Positions 50,384-59,068 of a DNA stretch of 64,000 nt are shown here, piece by piece. How positions within the stretch are numbered: the first letter of the stretch is position 1; every line of letters begins with the position of its first letter. The position numbers and the translations under genes are program-made. The stretch lies in the NCBI GenBank assembly GCA_019638455.1, contig JAHBTU010000004.1, positions 496,001 through 560,000 of the forward strand, in the 5' to 3' direction. A model generated the notes under the pieces. That model worked only from the letters and a program-made list of their open reading frames with translations, made no database searches and was not told where the DNA came from. Source of the DNA: Saprospiraceae bacterium. GTDB lineage: Bacteria > Bacteroidota > Bacteroidia > Chitinophagales > Saprospiraceae.

Positions 50384-50664
50384 CAAATCATGCGCGAATC
50401 AAGGGTAGATTTTTATTGCTTTTTGAAAAAAACGCACGCTATTCAGACGGTGAATATCGGATGCCCAAAAGTCTCAACTCCCAATAGGCACTAATCGTGG
50501 ATTTTCGCTTCTAAGAGCCTTTGCGACCACAAGGCAGACGACGCGGCAAATGTTTTCAAGCAGACATTTGCGAATAGTCGAGCCAACGCGCCGTCAACTT
50601 TTTCGCCAGATTTTGTTTTTTGTAGCAATCTTCTGAACACGCATTTCGAGTCAGAACATTCATC

Positions 50665-51054
50665 ATGGTCAACAACACTCAAAACTGGAACACCCTCACC
50701 CCCGAAGAAGAACACGTCATTGCCCACAAAGGCACGGAACGCGCTTTCACGGGAGAATACTGGAATCACAAGGCAACGGGAACCTACATCTGTCGGCGCT
50801 GCAACGCGCCCCTTTATCGATCTTCCGACAAGTTTGACAGCGGATGCGGATGGCCCTCCTTCGACGACGAAGTGCCGGGCGCGGTCGAGCGCCATGCAGA
50901 CTATTCTTTTGGCATGAAAAGGGTTGAAATCGTGTGTGCCAACTGCAAAGGCCACCTTGGCCACGTCTTCGAGGGCGAGCGGTTCACGCAAAAAAACACT
51001 CGCCACTGCGTCAACTCACTTTCCATTCGTTTTGTGCCGAGCCAAGCGCAGTGA
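50665..51054 (+). CDS. msrB: Peptide-methionine (R)-S-oxide reductase
   Basis: A 129-residue enzyme that reduces methionine-R-sulfoxide in proteins. The zinc ligands are Cys43, Cys46, Cys91 and Cys94 (CRRC and CANC), the catalytic cysteine is Cys115 in RHCVNSLSIRF, and Cys61 in DSGCGWPSF is the probable resolving residue. There is no signal peptide, so it is cytoplasmic. Length is typical for the stand-alone form. No msrA is nearby. Confidence 0.96.
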   Translation: MVNNTQNWNTLTPEEEHVIAHKGTERAFTGEYWNHKATGTYICRRCNAPLYRSSDKFDSGCGWPSFDDEVPGAVERHADYSFGMKRVEIVCANCKGHLGHVFEGERFTQKNTRHCVNSLSIRFVPSQAQ

Positions 51055-51106
51055 GTGGTAAGGATGGCAGCCCCTTGCCCCGCGAGGCCTTCCACGTTTT
51101 CACGAG

Positions 51107-51310
51107 ACGAGGCCGTCTCTAAGCTTGGATTTCGACAGCGTTGAAAAGATTTACAGGTTATTTCCCCAAAAAGAGCGCGAATCGGGTGCATTTCAAATTG
51201 TCGCTTATGCACGCCGGAACACTGTTTCGGCATATATCGGAACAGCGTTCCGATTTACCTGCGACAATTCGAGATGCACCCGACAAATATCACTTGTGAG
51301 ACGGCCTCGT
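51107..51310. mobile_element. 204-bp palindromic element (MITE-like)
   Basis: ACGAGGCCGTCTC (51107-51119) is the exact complement of GAGACGGCCTCGT (51298-51310). A second pair of arms lies inside (TCGGGTGCATTTC..ATTGTCGC near 51182 against GCGACAATTCGAGATGCACC at 51261), and a central CGGAACACTGTTTCGG / CGGAACAGCGTTCCG. No coding potential. It fills the gap between msrB and the convergent cytochrome gene. Confidence 0.7.
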
Positions 51311-51321
51311 ATAGACACAAA

Positions 51322-53334
51322 TCACTTCCGCAGCGAGTTGAGCCAAATCGCTATTTTTTCAATGTCCTTTTTCGGGACGTGCGCCATGGGCGCCATGGGC
51401 GTATAGCTCGGCCAGTTCTGCGGCTCAGGGTTGTGCACCAATTGCACGATGCGGGCGGTCGAGTATTTGCGCTTGGCAATATCGGTGAAGGATGGCCCCA
51501 CGGCGCGTTCGTCTTTTTTGTGGCAAGCGATGCAAGTGTGTTTGGTGAGGAGTGCCATTGCGTCTTTTTCGGTCACGACGGGCGCGGCAGGCTTGGGCGC
51601 GGCGGCAGCGGTTGCTTTGTTGCCCGCTGTTTTTGCTTTTTCCCCTTCGGTCGTCGGGCGCGCTTCTTTCATTTGTTGGTCGGGCGTGTTCACCGCGGCC
51701 CCCACGTCCACGAACTCCGGCTCTTTGCGCTTGGGCTTCACGGCCACCAATGGGAAATCGGCCTTGGTTCCTGCGGGGATGTTGTTCAGCGTGTAATAGG
51801 CGGCTGGATGCAGCAGCGGCAGGCTATCGCGCGCCGACAACACGCCCAGCGGCTGAATGTCGTGGACGTGACCTTCGCGCAGGCTGTCCACCACGATACG
51901 CACCCGCATCCCATCGGCAGAAGCCCTTGCGCCGCGCACGGCGTTTTCCTTGTAGTCAATCAGCGGGCTGCCATACACGGGGTGGTATTTGTAATTGTAC
52001 GACGCGACCAAGTAATTGTCAACGTCCTCTGCCGTAGCTTTCAAAACAGGTTGGGTAAACTCGATTTCAAACCCATCGGGCATGGCTCGCACGGCTTTCA
52101 TCTCGAAAGGCACTTTACCTGTCCACACGAGGCGCTCCAGACCGAACGGTTCCTTGCCAGTGCTGCTCCAGCCGCGGTTGGTGCCGCCGACGTACATCGT
52201 GTGGTCGCTTCCCCAGCACATCCGCAGCACACCGGAGCGGAAACCATTGCGGAAATCAAAAGCCGCTCCTTGATAAGCCCCGTTTACTTTTTCGAGAAAA
52301 ACGCGGGCGATTTTCGACATCCCTTGGTCGCCTACCAATACCTGCCCGGCAAAAGGGCCAAACGCGCCTTGCGTGTCGTCGGTAATGATTTCAGAAGTGG
52401 ATACCCCCAAAATACCGTGCGGCAGCCACACAGCGGGTGCTTTGATTTGTTTGTCGGGATAAATTTTTCGGCTCATCTCGTAGATGGTGGTGTACGGCTC
52501 GTCGCGGATGTATTCGGGTTTGATGCGCGAGTCGCCGCGTGGCTCCACTTTCTGATAGACAAGTTCTTTGCGCATTTTCACGGGCGATTCGGGGCGGTCT
52601 GCCCAGTCGAGCGAGGCCGGGTGGCCGGCGAAATCACCTTTTTCGATGTGCATCACGAAGCCCGAACCCATCCAGTCCCCTTGGTTGTCGCCGTAAAAGA
52701 AAGCGCCATCCACCGTGCCGATGCCACAGGGCGAGCGCATTCCGGCAGCAAAAGGCTCCAAAAGGCCATCCTCGCTGATTTTCATGGTCCAGCCGCGCCA
52801 CGGCACGATGGATTTGCCCGACCACCAATCGGATGAGCCGAAACTGACGTTGCCCGTGACGAGGAAAGAGCCGTCCGGCGCAAGTTTTGGCCCAAAACTG
52901 TATTCGTGGTAATGTCCCGAAATTGGCCATGCATGGACGGTCTCGTAGCGGTCGGCCTTGCCGTCGCCGTTGCGGTCCACGAGTTTCGTCAACTCGCCCC
53001 GTTGAGCGCAGTAGAGCGCCCCGTCCTTGTAGAGCAGGCCGAGAATCTCGTGCAGGCCTGAGGCAAACTTGCGATAATGAGGTCGTTCGGCGGTCGGGTT
53101 TTCCACTATCCACACCTCGCCCCGGCGAGTGCTGACCGCAATGTTGCCATCAGGCAGGGCGCAAACTCCGCCTGCTTCCAACACGATGCCCTCCGGGATG
53201 GGGATTTTGATGATTTTGTAATAATCGTCCTCCGTCGGAAGGGCGCGAGTGGGAAGGTCGTCCTGAGCGGAGAGGAAAAGGGTGTGTGTCGCAAACAACG
53301 CAAATGCGAGAAGGGAGTGGGCAGAGAATTTCAT
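51322..53334 (-). CDS. Secreted PQQ-dehydrogenase-like beta-propeller protein with C-terminal cytochrome c domain
   Basis: A 670-residue protein with a signal peptide from 53334 (MKFSAHSLLAFALFATHTLF). Residues 30-420 form a beta-propeller of the soluble glucose/sorbosone dehydrogenase or membrane-bound dehydrogenase type (IPIPEGIVLEAGGVCALPDG; ADGSFLVTG-like blades; DQGMSKIARVFLEK). Residues 420-560 are an Ig-like region, followed by an Ala/Lys/Pro linker. The C-terminal cytochrome c domain has the heme motif CIACH at 601-605 and the Met ligand region YTPMAPMAHV. Electrons from a sugar-like substrate could pass to the cytochrome. It is downstream of the DUF1080 gene on the same strand (135 bases), and the pair probably works in carbohydrate use outside the cytoplasm. 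Confidence 0.82.
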   Translation of the reverse strand: MKFSAHSLLAFALFATHTLFLSAQDDLPTRALPTEDDYYKIIKIPIPEGIVLEAGGVCALPDGNIAVSTRRGEVWIVENPTAERPHYRKFASGLHEILGLLYKDGALYCAQRGELTKLVDRNGDGKADRYETVHAWPISGHYHEYSFGPKLAPDGSFLVTGNVSFGSSDWWSGKSIVPWRGWTMKISEDGLLEPFAAGMRSPCGIGTVDGAFFYGDNQGDWMGSGFVMHIEKGDFAGHPASLDWADRPESPVKMRKELVYQKVEPRGDSRIKPEYIRDEPYTTIYEMSRKIYPDKQIKAPAVWLPHGILGVSTSEIITDDTQGAFGPFAGQVLVGDQGMSKIARVFLEKVNGAYQGAAFDFRNGFRSGVLRMCWGSDHTMYVGGTNRGWSSTGKEPFGLERLVWTGKVPFEMKAVRAMPDGFEIEFTQPVLKATAEDVDNYLVASYNYKYHPVYGSPLIDYKENAVRGARASADGMRVRIVVDSLREGHVHDIQPLGVLSARDSLPLLHPAAYYTLNNIPAGTKADFPLVAVKPKRKEPEFVDVGAAVNTPDQQMKEARPTTEGEKAKTAGNKATAAAAPKPAAPVVTEKDAMALLTKHTCIACHKKDERAVGPSFTDIAKRKYSTARIVQLVHNPEPQNWPSYTPMAPMAHVPKKDIEKIAIWLNSLRK

Positions 53335-53469
53335 AAGTACATTGTTAAAAAACGCTTTTTGAGTTTGCAGAAAAGGCTCTAAGGCATTGGTTTTAAAAAC
53401 TTTGTGTCTTTGCGCCTTACTGGCAAAATAGCATACCACGGCCGAAAAGAGGGGCAGGTCATGAATCAC

Positions 53470-55329
53470 TTACCACAAAATCGCGTATTCCACTTTGCTT
53501 TTCAAGGGCACATAGAGCACCGCCAAATCACCTGAACGCTCCACGTTCGGTTTTTCGCCCTGTGGCAATCGCACATAGTAGCGCCTGTCGTCCACGAGAT
53601 AAAGCGAATCGTCCACCTTGGTGATTTCTTTTCCAAGTGCCAGCCGGCAGACGTAGGCATCCGTCGTGGAGGGATTGGCAACCGTCAGGGTGCGCGTCAG
53701 GTATTTGCCTTCGCTCACTCGGATATGGTCTTCCACGTCCATGCCAAAACGCTGATAGCGGAAAGTCGGCTGGTCGTTGGCATCAAGGTCGTAGCCTTTT
53801 GGGCGAAAATCCGGCACAGGCTCGGTTTTCGAGGAAGTCGTGTCGAAAAGGGTGCTTCGCGGCACCACAGAGGAGATGTCGTGAAGCGTCAGCAGCGCCC
53901 CCATTGGGCGCGAGGAGCCGTCGCCGCGGTCGTCCCACATGGGCGAAGTGTAGAGAAACTCGCCTTTCCATATTTGCGCCAACGCTCCATTGTCGAGGTC
54001 GTAAGTGTAGTGCAATTGTTCTGGGCTACCCACATGCACCGCATGGACGATGCGCTTTTTGAACTGTCCATCGGGGTAAAAATCCATGAAGGAGCGGAAC
54101 ACCGTGTTTTTGGGTGCCTCCAGGTAAATTGGGTCGCTTGGCTCCAAGGCCAACGTGGAGCTCAGCGAATGAAAAGCCACCTTGGGCGAGCCGGGGGCTT
54201 CCACCCAAAACGCGAGCATGGGTGGCATCCAATCGTCGGTTTTGTAGCAGACCCATTCGAGCGGGACATTCCCGGCTGCCAGTTCGATGCTGGCTTGGCG
54301 CTTGTCGCCGGCCCAAGTCCAAGCGTCGTCGAGTATTTCGCGGCCATTGACCTTGAGAATGGAGCGGCCACTCGTTTGGGTGGTGAAATGATACAGGCCC
54401 GCTCGCGGCGCTTTCATGCTGGCACTGAACACGAGGGCGTAGCCATCCTTGTCGCCAGCCAGTTCCCATGTCAAATGTTCCGAAACTCCCTCTGTGTCGG
54501 GTTTTTTGCTCAAAAAATCTTCGGTGGCGCGGAAATCCCCCTGCCATGCCTTGTAAGCGATTTTGCCCAAGACGGGCGGCTCGCCCCGGCGGTCGTTCAC
54601 CACAAAGTTGCGAAACGCCACTGGGCCATGGTCGCCCTGAATCATGAAAGGCCCTGTGGCTGCCTCCTGCTCGGAGATGGGGCCGCCCGTTGGGCCGGTC
54701 AGTTCGATGTTATCGTGAATCAACACGCCATTCAGCACCACTTTCAACACGCGGGCATTGGCGATTTTTTTCCCGGTGGCATCGAATCGCGGCGCCTGAA
54801 ACGAAATCTCCATGCGTTGCCAAAGACCAGGTGCAAGACAGGCGTTTTGTCGGGGCGGCGTGCCCTCAAACATCTGCTCCTGCGGCACGAACCGACGCCG
54901 GGCGTAAATGCCCCCGCAGTCGCCATATCGCGGATTTTTCACCCCCCAACTGTCGAGCAGCTGCACCTCGTAACGGCCTTGCAGGTAAAAACCGGAATTG
55001 GAACGCGCCGCCATCATAAAGTCGAACGACACGTCCACATCGCCGTACTCGTTGGCGGAGAGTAGATTAGCGCGATTTTTGGCATCGGGCAGGTTGACCA
55101 GCACGCCCGTGCCTTTGCTGGCGGTCATGGCTTCAGGTTTGCTCAGGTCTGCGCTCACGCTGCCCGCGATTTGCCAGTTGCGCTGCGCATCGGCTTTCCA
55201 GAAAGAGAGGTCGGCGAGCGAAACGTTTGTCTGCGCGACGGAAAAAAACGGCGAGCAGAAAAGGCTGACGAGCAGCCCGGCTGCGGAGGGTGTTTTTTTA
55301 CACATTCGGTGTGAAATGTTTTTAGTCAA
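53470..55329 (-). CDS. DUF1080 (3-keto-disaccharide hydrolase-type) protein, exported
   Basis: A 619-residue protein (611 if started at the Met at 55305, which directly precedes a signal peptide MCKKTPSAAGLLVSLFCSPF). Residues 35-245 are a DUF1080 domain, a concanavalin-like fold (VDVSFDFMMAARSNSGFYLQ; GRYEVQLLDSWG; RVLKVVLNGVLIHDN; GPFMIQGDHGPVAFRNF). A PA14-like segment follows (residues about 265-390, HFTTQTSGRSILKVNGREIL) and then a domain of unknown type (SPMWDDRGDGSSRPMGALLT). DUF1080 members hydrolyse 3-keto-glycosides or bind glycans. It is the upstream partner of the dehydrogenase-cytochrome gene. Confidence 0.8.
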   Translation of the reverse strand: MTKNISHRMCKKTPSAAGLLVSLFCSPFFSVAQTNVSLADLSFWKADAQRNWQIAGSVSADLSKPEAMTASKGTGVLVNLPDAKNRANLLSANEYGDVDVSFDFMMAARSNSGFYLQGRYEVQLLDSWGVKNPRYGDCGGIYARRRFVPQEQMFEGTPPRQNACLAPGLWQRMEISFQAPRFDATGKKIANARVLKVVLNGVLIHDNIELTGPTGGPISEQEAATGPFMIQGDHGPVAFRNFVVNDRRGEPPVLGKIAYKAWQGDFRATEDFLSKKPDTEGVSEHLTWELAGDKDGYALVFSASMKAPRAGLYHFTTQTSGRSILKVNGREILDDAWTWAGDKRQASIELAAGNVPLEWVCYKTDDWMPPMLAFWVEAPGSPKVAFHSLSSTLALEPSDPIYLEAPKNTVFRSFMDFYPDGQFKKRIVHAVHVGSPEQLHYTYDLDNGALAQIWKGEFLYTSPMWDDRGDGSSRPMGALLTLHDISSVVPRSTLFDTTSSKTEPVPDFRPKGYDLDANDQPTFRYQRFGMDVEDHIRVSEGKYLTRTLTVANPSTTDAYVCRLALGKEITKVDDSLYLVDDRRYYVRLPQGEKPNVERSGDLAVLYVPLKSKVEYAILW

Positions 55330-55465
55330 GGCCGCAAATGTTGGAAATTTCTTTCAACGCAATCTTGAATTTTGAAGGCGCAAAGTAGAAAATCTTGGTT
55401 TTTACCAACAATTGCCTCGCCGCGAGGCCAGACCTTTGTGCCAACAAAAACATAAAACTCGGCAC

Positions 55466-56326
55466 ATGGAACCTAACTGGCTCAATCGCGACCTCTACCC
55501 GTTCAAATCTCATTTCGCAGAAATTGACGGCCATCGGATTCACTACATTGAGGAGGGAGAAGGCATCCCAATCCTTTTTTCGCACGGCACCCCAGAATGG
55601 TCGTTCGGCTGGCGCGACTTGGTGCGAGGGTTGCGCGGCCAGTATCGCTGCATCGCGCTCGACCACCTCGGGTTCGGGCTTTCCGACAAACCCACCAATG
55701 CCGACTACTCTGTGCGGGCACACGCGGCGCGGTTAGAGAAATTTATCGAAAAACTCCAACTGCCTGACTTTCACATTGTCGCCAACGACTTTGGCCTCTC
55801 CATCTCGCTTGCCTACGCCGTCAACCATCCCGAACGAGTGCAAAAAATCAGCATCTTCAACGGCTGGATGTGGCCGCTCAGCGACGACCCACACTATGCC
55901 AAAGCTGCCAAAGTGATGCGTACCTGGCTGGGTCGGGTGTTCTACAAGTATTTCAACTTCCCGGTCAACGTCGTCATGCCTGCAGCCTTCGGCGACAAAA
56001 AGAAACTGACCAAAGAAGTCCATCGTCACTATAAAATGGCTTTGCCCAACCCTGCTTCCCGCACGGCAGCCTATGCCTTTGCGCACGAACTGCTCGATGC
56101 CGAACTTTTCTGGGCCGACCTCTGGCAACGCCGCGAACGCATTTCCGACAAACCATTTCTTGTGTGCTGGGGCATGAAAGATGCCTTCGTGCCAACTTAT
56201 GAGTTGGAAAAATGGGAAAAAGCCCTGACGAACGCCCGCATCGTTCGGCTCGAAAAGGCCGGACATTTTGCCCAAGAGGAAGAACCAGAACAGATGCTCA
56301 CCGAACTCAAACAATTTTTCAAATAA
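55466..56326 (+). CDS. Alpha/beta hydrolase, haloalkane-dehalogenase-like
   Basis: A 286-residue hydrolase. The nucleophile elbow is VANDFGLSIS, with Asp as nucleophile as in haloalkane dehalogenases; the oxyanion/halide loop is SHGTPEWSFGWRD; the catalytic His is in EKAGHFAQEEE; an acid is available at WGMKDAFVP. In true dehalogenases the residue after the nucleophile is Trp and the loop reads HGNPTWS, and both Trp and Asn hold the halide. Here they are Phe and Thr, so dehalogenase activity is uncertain and another ester- or epoxide-type substrate is possible. ATG at 55466 fits the family N-terminus. The next gene starts 5 bases later, one operon. Confidence 0.85.
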   Translation: MEPNWLNRDLYPFKSHFAEIDGHRIHYIEEGEGIPILFSHGTPEWSFGWRDLVRGLRGQYRCIALDHLGFGLSDKPTNADYSVRAHAARLEKFIEKLQLPDFHIVANDFGLSISLAYAVNHPERVQKISIFNGWMWPLSDDPHYAKAAKVMRTWLGRVFYKYFNFPVNVVMPAAFGDKKKLTKEVHRHYKMALPNPASRTAAYAFAHELLDAELFWADLWQRRERISDKPFLVCWGMKDAFVPTYELEKWEKALTNARIVRLEKAGHFAQEEEPEQMLTELKQFFK

Positions 56327-56331
56327 AAGCT

Positions 56332-56928
56332 ATGCAAACCACTCACTTGCTCGAAAACCTGCACCAACAGACCGAACAATTTCTCCAAAAAGCCATCGGC
56401 GAATGGCAGATGCTGCCGCCGGAGATACTGGCCGCCAAACCCTCTCCCGAACAATGGAGCGCCGCCCAATGCCTCGAACACCTGAACATCTACGGGCGCT
56501 ACTACCTGCCTGCCATCGAAAAAGCCATTCAGGAGGCCGGACGGAAGGGCATCGGCTCGGCGCAACAGTTCAGTTCCGGCTGGCTCGGCGACTATTTTGC
56601 CCAACTCATGCGCCCGAAATCCGACGGGCATTTGAAGTCAAAAATGAAATCGCCGAAAAACGCCGTGCCGTCCGCCTCACCCGACCCTCGCGCCATGCTG
56701 GCAGAATTTATTGACCAGTTGGAAACCCTGCAGCGACTGCTCACGCTTGCCGCCGACACAAACCTCAATCGGGTGCGCATCCCCATTTCCATCGCCCCGT
56801 GGCTGCGCCTCAAACTTGGCGACACGTTTCTCTTTTTCACGGCGCACATCGAACGGCACTTGCTGCAAGCGGAGCGGGCGATGCAACCGTCGCGGCAGAC
56901 GGCTCCGGGCGCACTTTCCTTGTCTTGA
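56332..56928 (+). CDS. DinB/DfsB-type four-helix-bundle protein
   Basis: A 198-residue helical protein of the DinB superfamily (thiol S-transferase or metal-dependent hydrolase fold). The pattern PSPEQWSAAQCLEHLNIYGRYYLPAIEKAI carries the first metal-ligand His (CLEHL), and the last helix has FFTAHIERHLLQAERAM with His residues typical of the second site. Length is normal. It starts 5 bases after the hydrolase stop; the frame open upstream to 56212 overlaps that gene and is not used. The biochemical role of most DinB proteins, including this one, is unknown. Confidence 0.85.
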   Translation: MQTTHLLENLHQQTEQFLQKAIGEWQMLPPEILAAKPSPEQWSAAQCLEHLNIYGRYYLPAIEKAIQEAGRKGIGSAQQFSSGWLGDYFAQLMRPKSDGHLKSKMKSPKNAVPSASPDPRAMLAEFIDQLETLQRLLTLAADTNLNRVRIPISIAPWLRLKLGDTFLFFTAHIERHLLQAERAMQPSRQTAPGALSLS

Positions 56929-57093
56929 ATAGGCAGGTGCCAGTTCCTCTGCTCATTCTTGTTTTCCCGTCATTCTTCCCATGAATTTCGGCAATCGTCC
57001 ACGCTTTTTTTCAAAGCCGCGGAGAGGGGGGGCACATTTGTCCCGACACAAAAACAAAATCACATTTTTTCACCAAAAACAAACGCTTAAGCT

Positions 57094-57873
57094 ATGAAAA
57101 TGAGCATTTTGAAATCCAGCCTTCTCCTGTTGGCCATCTTTGCCACAGCCATCTTCACCTCTTGCGAAAAAGACGAAGACGACCGAACCGCAGAAGATTT
57201 GAAAAAAGAAATCGCGGGTATTTGGGATGTCACCTCCTTCAAAGTCGGCGGCTCCGAGTACATGAACACCATTGTGGAAGCGGCTTCTATCGAGTACAAA
57301 ACGTTCACCGGCACACAAGGTGACTTCATCCAGACGATTAAGTATTTCGACGAAGACACAACCGAAACCAATAGGGGTAAATATGCGGTACTCGACGGCA
57401 GTTCCATAAAAATGACTGACGATGGCGAATCGTACACCCTGAAAGTCACTCTCAATGGCGACAATCTCCAACTCGAAGGCCAACAAGACGGCAAGCCTCT
57501 GCAGATAAAAGCCAAACGCCGCGACCCGAACGGCGCCGGCACCGTGAAGACGAAGCTCGTCGGCACTTGGGATTTTTCATCCCTCAAAATCGGCGGTCAG
57601 GAATACATTAACACGTCGGTTGAGAAGGGTTCGCTCCGCTTCGACGCTTACACTGGTGCGGAAGGCAATTTCCAGCAAAAACTGAAATTCAAAGACGAGA
57701 CGTTGGAAGAAGTCACCGAAGGCAAGTACAAAGTGCTTGACAACAACCGTGTGGAAATGACCGCCAAGGGCGAAACGCACATTTTCCGGGTCGCTTTCAA
57801 CGGCAACGAGGTACAACTTGAAGGTGCGCAGGATGGCCTTTCTCTCGTGATAAAAGCCGGGAAACGCAATTAA
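57094..57873 (+). CDS. Lipoprotein with two tandem lipocalin-like domains
   Basis: A 259-residue lipoprotein: signal peptide with lipobox IFTSC (Cys at about 24), then two similar domains. Domain 1 (about 38-142) opens IAGIWDVTSFKVGGSEYMNT and ends GDNLQLEGQQDGKPLQIKAK. Domain 2 (about 150-257) opens LVGTWDFSSLKIGGQEYINT and ends GNEVQLEGAQDGLSLVIKAG. The two are clearly an internal duplication of a lipocalin-like (DUF-type) beta-barrel seen in many Bacteroidota lipoproteins. The ligand is unknown. Confidence 0.8.
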   Translation: MKMSILKSSLLLLAIFATAIFTSCEKDEDDRTAEDLKKEIAGIWDVTSFKVGGSEYMNTIVEAASIEYKTFTGTQGDFIQTIKYFDEDTTETNRGKYAVLDGSSIKMTDDGESYTLKVTLNGDNLQLEGQQDGKPLQIKAKRRDPNGAGTVKTKLVGTWDFSSLKIGGQEYINTSVEKGSLRFDAYTGAEGNFQQKLKFKDETLEEVTEGKYKVLDNNRVEMTAKGETHIFRVAFNGNEVQLEGAQDGLSLVIKAGKRN

Positions 57874-57907
57874 AACACGCAGTTTTTTCTCCCCTCATTG
57901 CAAACGA

Positions 57908-57944
57908 GAGGTGGCATCACGGCAGATGTCACCTCATTTTTTTC
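57908..57944 (+). terminator. Terminator hairpin of the lipocalin-like gene
   Basis: GAGGTGGCATC (57908-57918) pairs with GATGTCACCTC (57925-57935) and is followed by ATTTTTTTC. The arms resemble the ends of repeat family P2 (GAGGTGTCAT), so the terminator may derive from such an element. Confidence 0.8.
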
Positions 57945-58084
57945 TTGATTCGGTAGGGTTTGTCAGATGACGATGATTGATGTCCTTGATTTCAAGCAGA
58001 TTGCACTTCCAACCATGCCTACACTTGGCGGCGCGAGTTATATTTTTCTGAACCCTCTCCCCGGCGTTTTGTTTTTCTCGCCGA

Positions 58085-58366
58085 ATGAAACAAACACTGC
58101 TCCCACCGGATGTCGCTGCTCGTATCGTCCAGATGGCGTGGGAAGACCGCACGCCGTTTGAAGCGATTGAATATCAGTTTGGTTTGGCCGAAAAAGATGT
58201 CATCCAACTCATGCGCCGCGAACTCAAACGCAGCAGTTTCGAGCGCTGGCGCAAGCGCGTGCACGGTCGCGCTACCAAACACCTCGCCCTGCGCGATGCG
58301 TCCGTCTCGCGTTTCAAATGCAGCCGCCAGCGGCACATTTCCGCCAACAAAATTTCAAAACGATAA
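58085..58366 (+). CDS. TIGR03643/DUF2805 family protein
   Basis: A 93-residue basic protein. The pattern IVQMAWEDRTPFEAIEYQFGLAEKDVIQLMRRELK (key blocks MAWEDRTPFEAI and LMRRELKRSSFERWRKRV) is the TIGR03643 signature and resembles a small helix-turn-helix. It is usually found beside photolyase-type genes, as here. Its stop codon directly touches the ATG of the SDR gene (TAA-ATG), so the two are translated together. Confidence 0.9.
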   Translation: MKQTLLPPDVAARIVQMAWEDRTPFEAIEYQFGLAEKDVIQLMRRELKRSSFERWRKRVHGRATKHLALRDASVSRFKCSRQRHISANKISKR

Positions 58367-59065
58367 ATGCAAAAAAACTACCTCCTCGCAGGCGCGTCGA
58401 GCGCCATCGCGCAAACCTTGCTGCGTCTCCTGCAAGCCGACGGGCATCGCGTCGTCGGTCTGAGTACCAAAGATTTGTCCGGTGTGGGATACGACGAACA
58501 CCATCAGGTGGCGGACTACGACAAGGGCAGTTTGCCCACCCTGTCGCAGCCGCTTGACGGCCTCGTTTATTTTCCCGGCACCATCAACTTGAAGCCTGTC
58601 AACCGCCTCAGCGAGGAAGAGTTTCTGCGGGATTTTAAAATCAATGCGCTTGGAGCCGTTGCCGTCGTGCAGCAGTATTTGCAAAATCTGAAAAACGCCG
58701 CCGCGCCGAGTTCGGTCGTGTTTATCAGCACCGTCGCCGTGTCGCAGGGTATGAATTTTCACAGCTCCGTCAGCATGGCCAAAGGCGCAGTCGAAGGTCT
58801 TACCCGCTCGTTGGCCGCCGAACTCGCGCCCTCCATCCGGGTGAACGCCGTCGCACCCTCGCTCACCGCCTCGCCGTTGGCCGAAAGACTCATCAACACG
58901 CCCGAAAAACTGGATGCCAGCAACAAGCGACACCCACTCCGGCGCATCGGTCAGCCCGGCGATATCGCCCAGGCGATTTACTTTTTGCTCGGCGAACAAT
59001 CGGGCTGGATGACCGGGGCAGTTTTGCCGGTTGACGGCGGCATGGCTTCGGTGCGGATGCTTTGA
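58367..59065 (+). CDS. Short-chain dehydrogenase/reductase (SDR)
   Basis: A 232-residue Rossmann-fold oxidoreductase. The cofactor loop is atypical (YLLAGASSAIAQTLLRLLQA, with GASSAIA for the usual GxxxGIG). The catalytic region has VVFISTVAVSQGM and, in place of the usual YxxxK, the sequence FHSSVSMAKGAVEGLTRSLA, where Tyr appears replaced by Ser (SMAK). The C-terminus (GAVLPVDGGMASVRML) is typical. The loss of the catalytic Tyr suggests a changed or binding role. It lies between the TIGR03643 gene (0 bases) and the photolyase (3 bases) in one operon. Confidence 0.88.
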   Translation: MQKNYLLAGASSAIAQTLLRLLQADGHRVVGLSTKDLSGVGYDEHHQVADYDKGSLPTLSQPLDGLVYFPGTINLKPVNRLSEEEFLRDFKINALGAVAVVQQYLQNLKNAAAPSSVVFISTVAVSQGMNFHSSVSMAKGAVEGLTRSLAAELAPSIRVNAVAPSLTASPLAERLINTPEKLDASNKRHPLRRIGQPGDIAQAIYFLLGEQSGWMTGAVLPVDGGMASVRML

Positions 59066-59068
59066 TTT

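Noticed and set aside
51274..52836. 520-codon plus-strand frame opposite the propeller-cytochrome gene
   Set aside because: It overlaps the CxxCH cytochrome gene in antisense and begins inside a palindrome.
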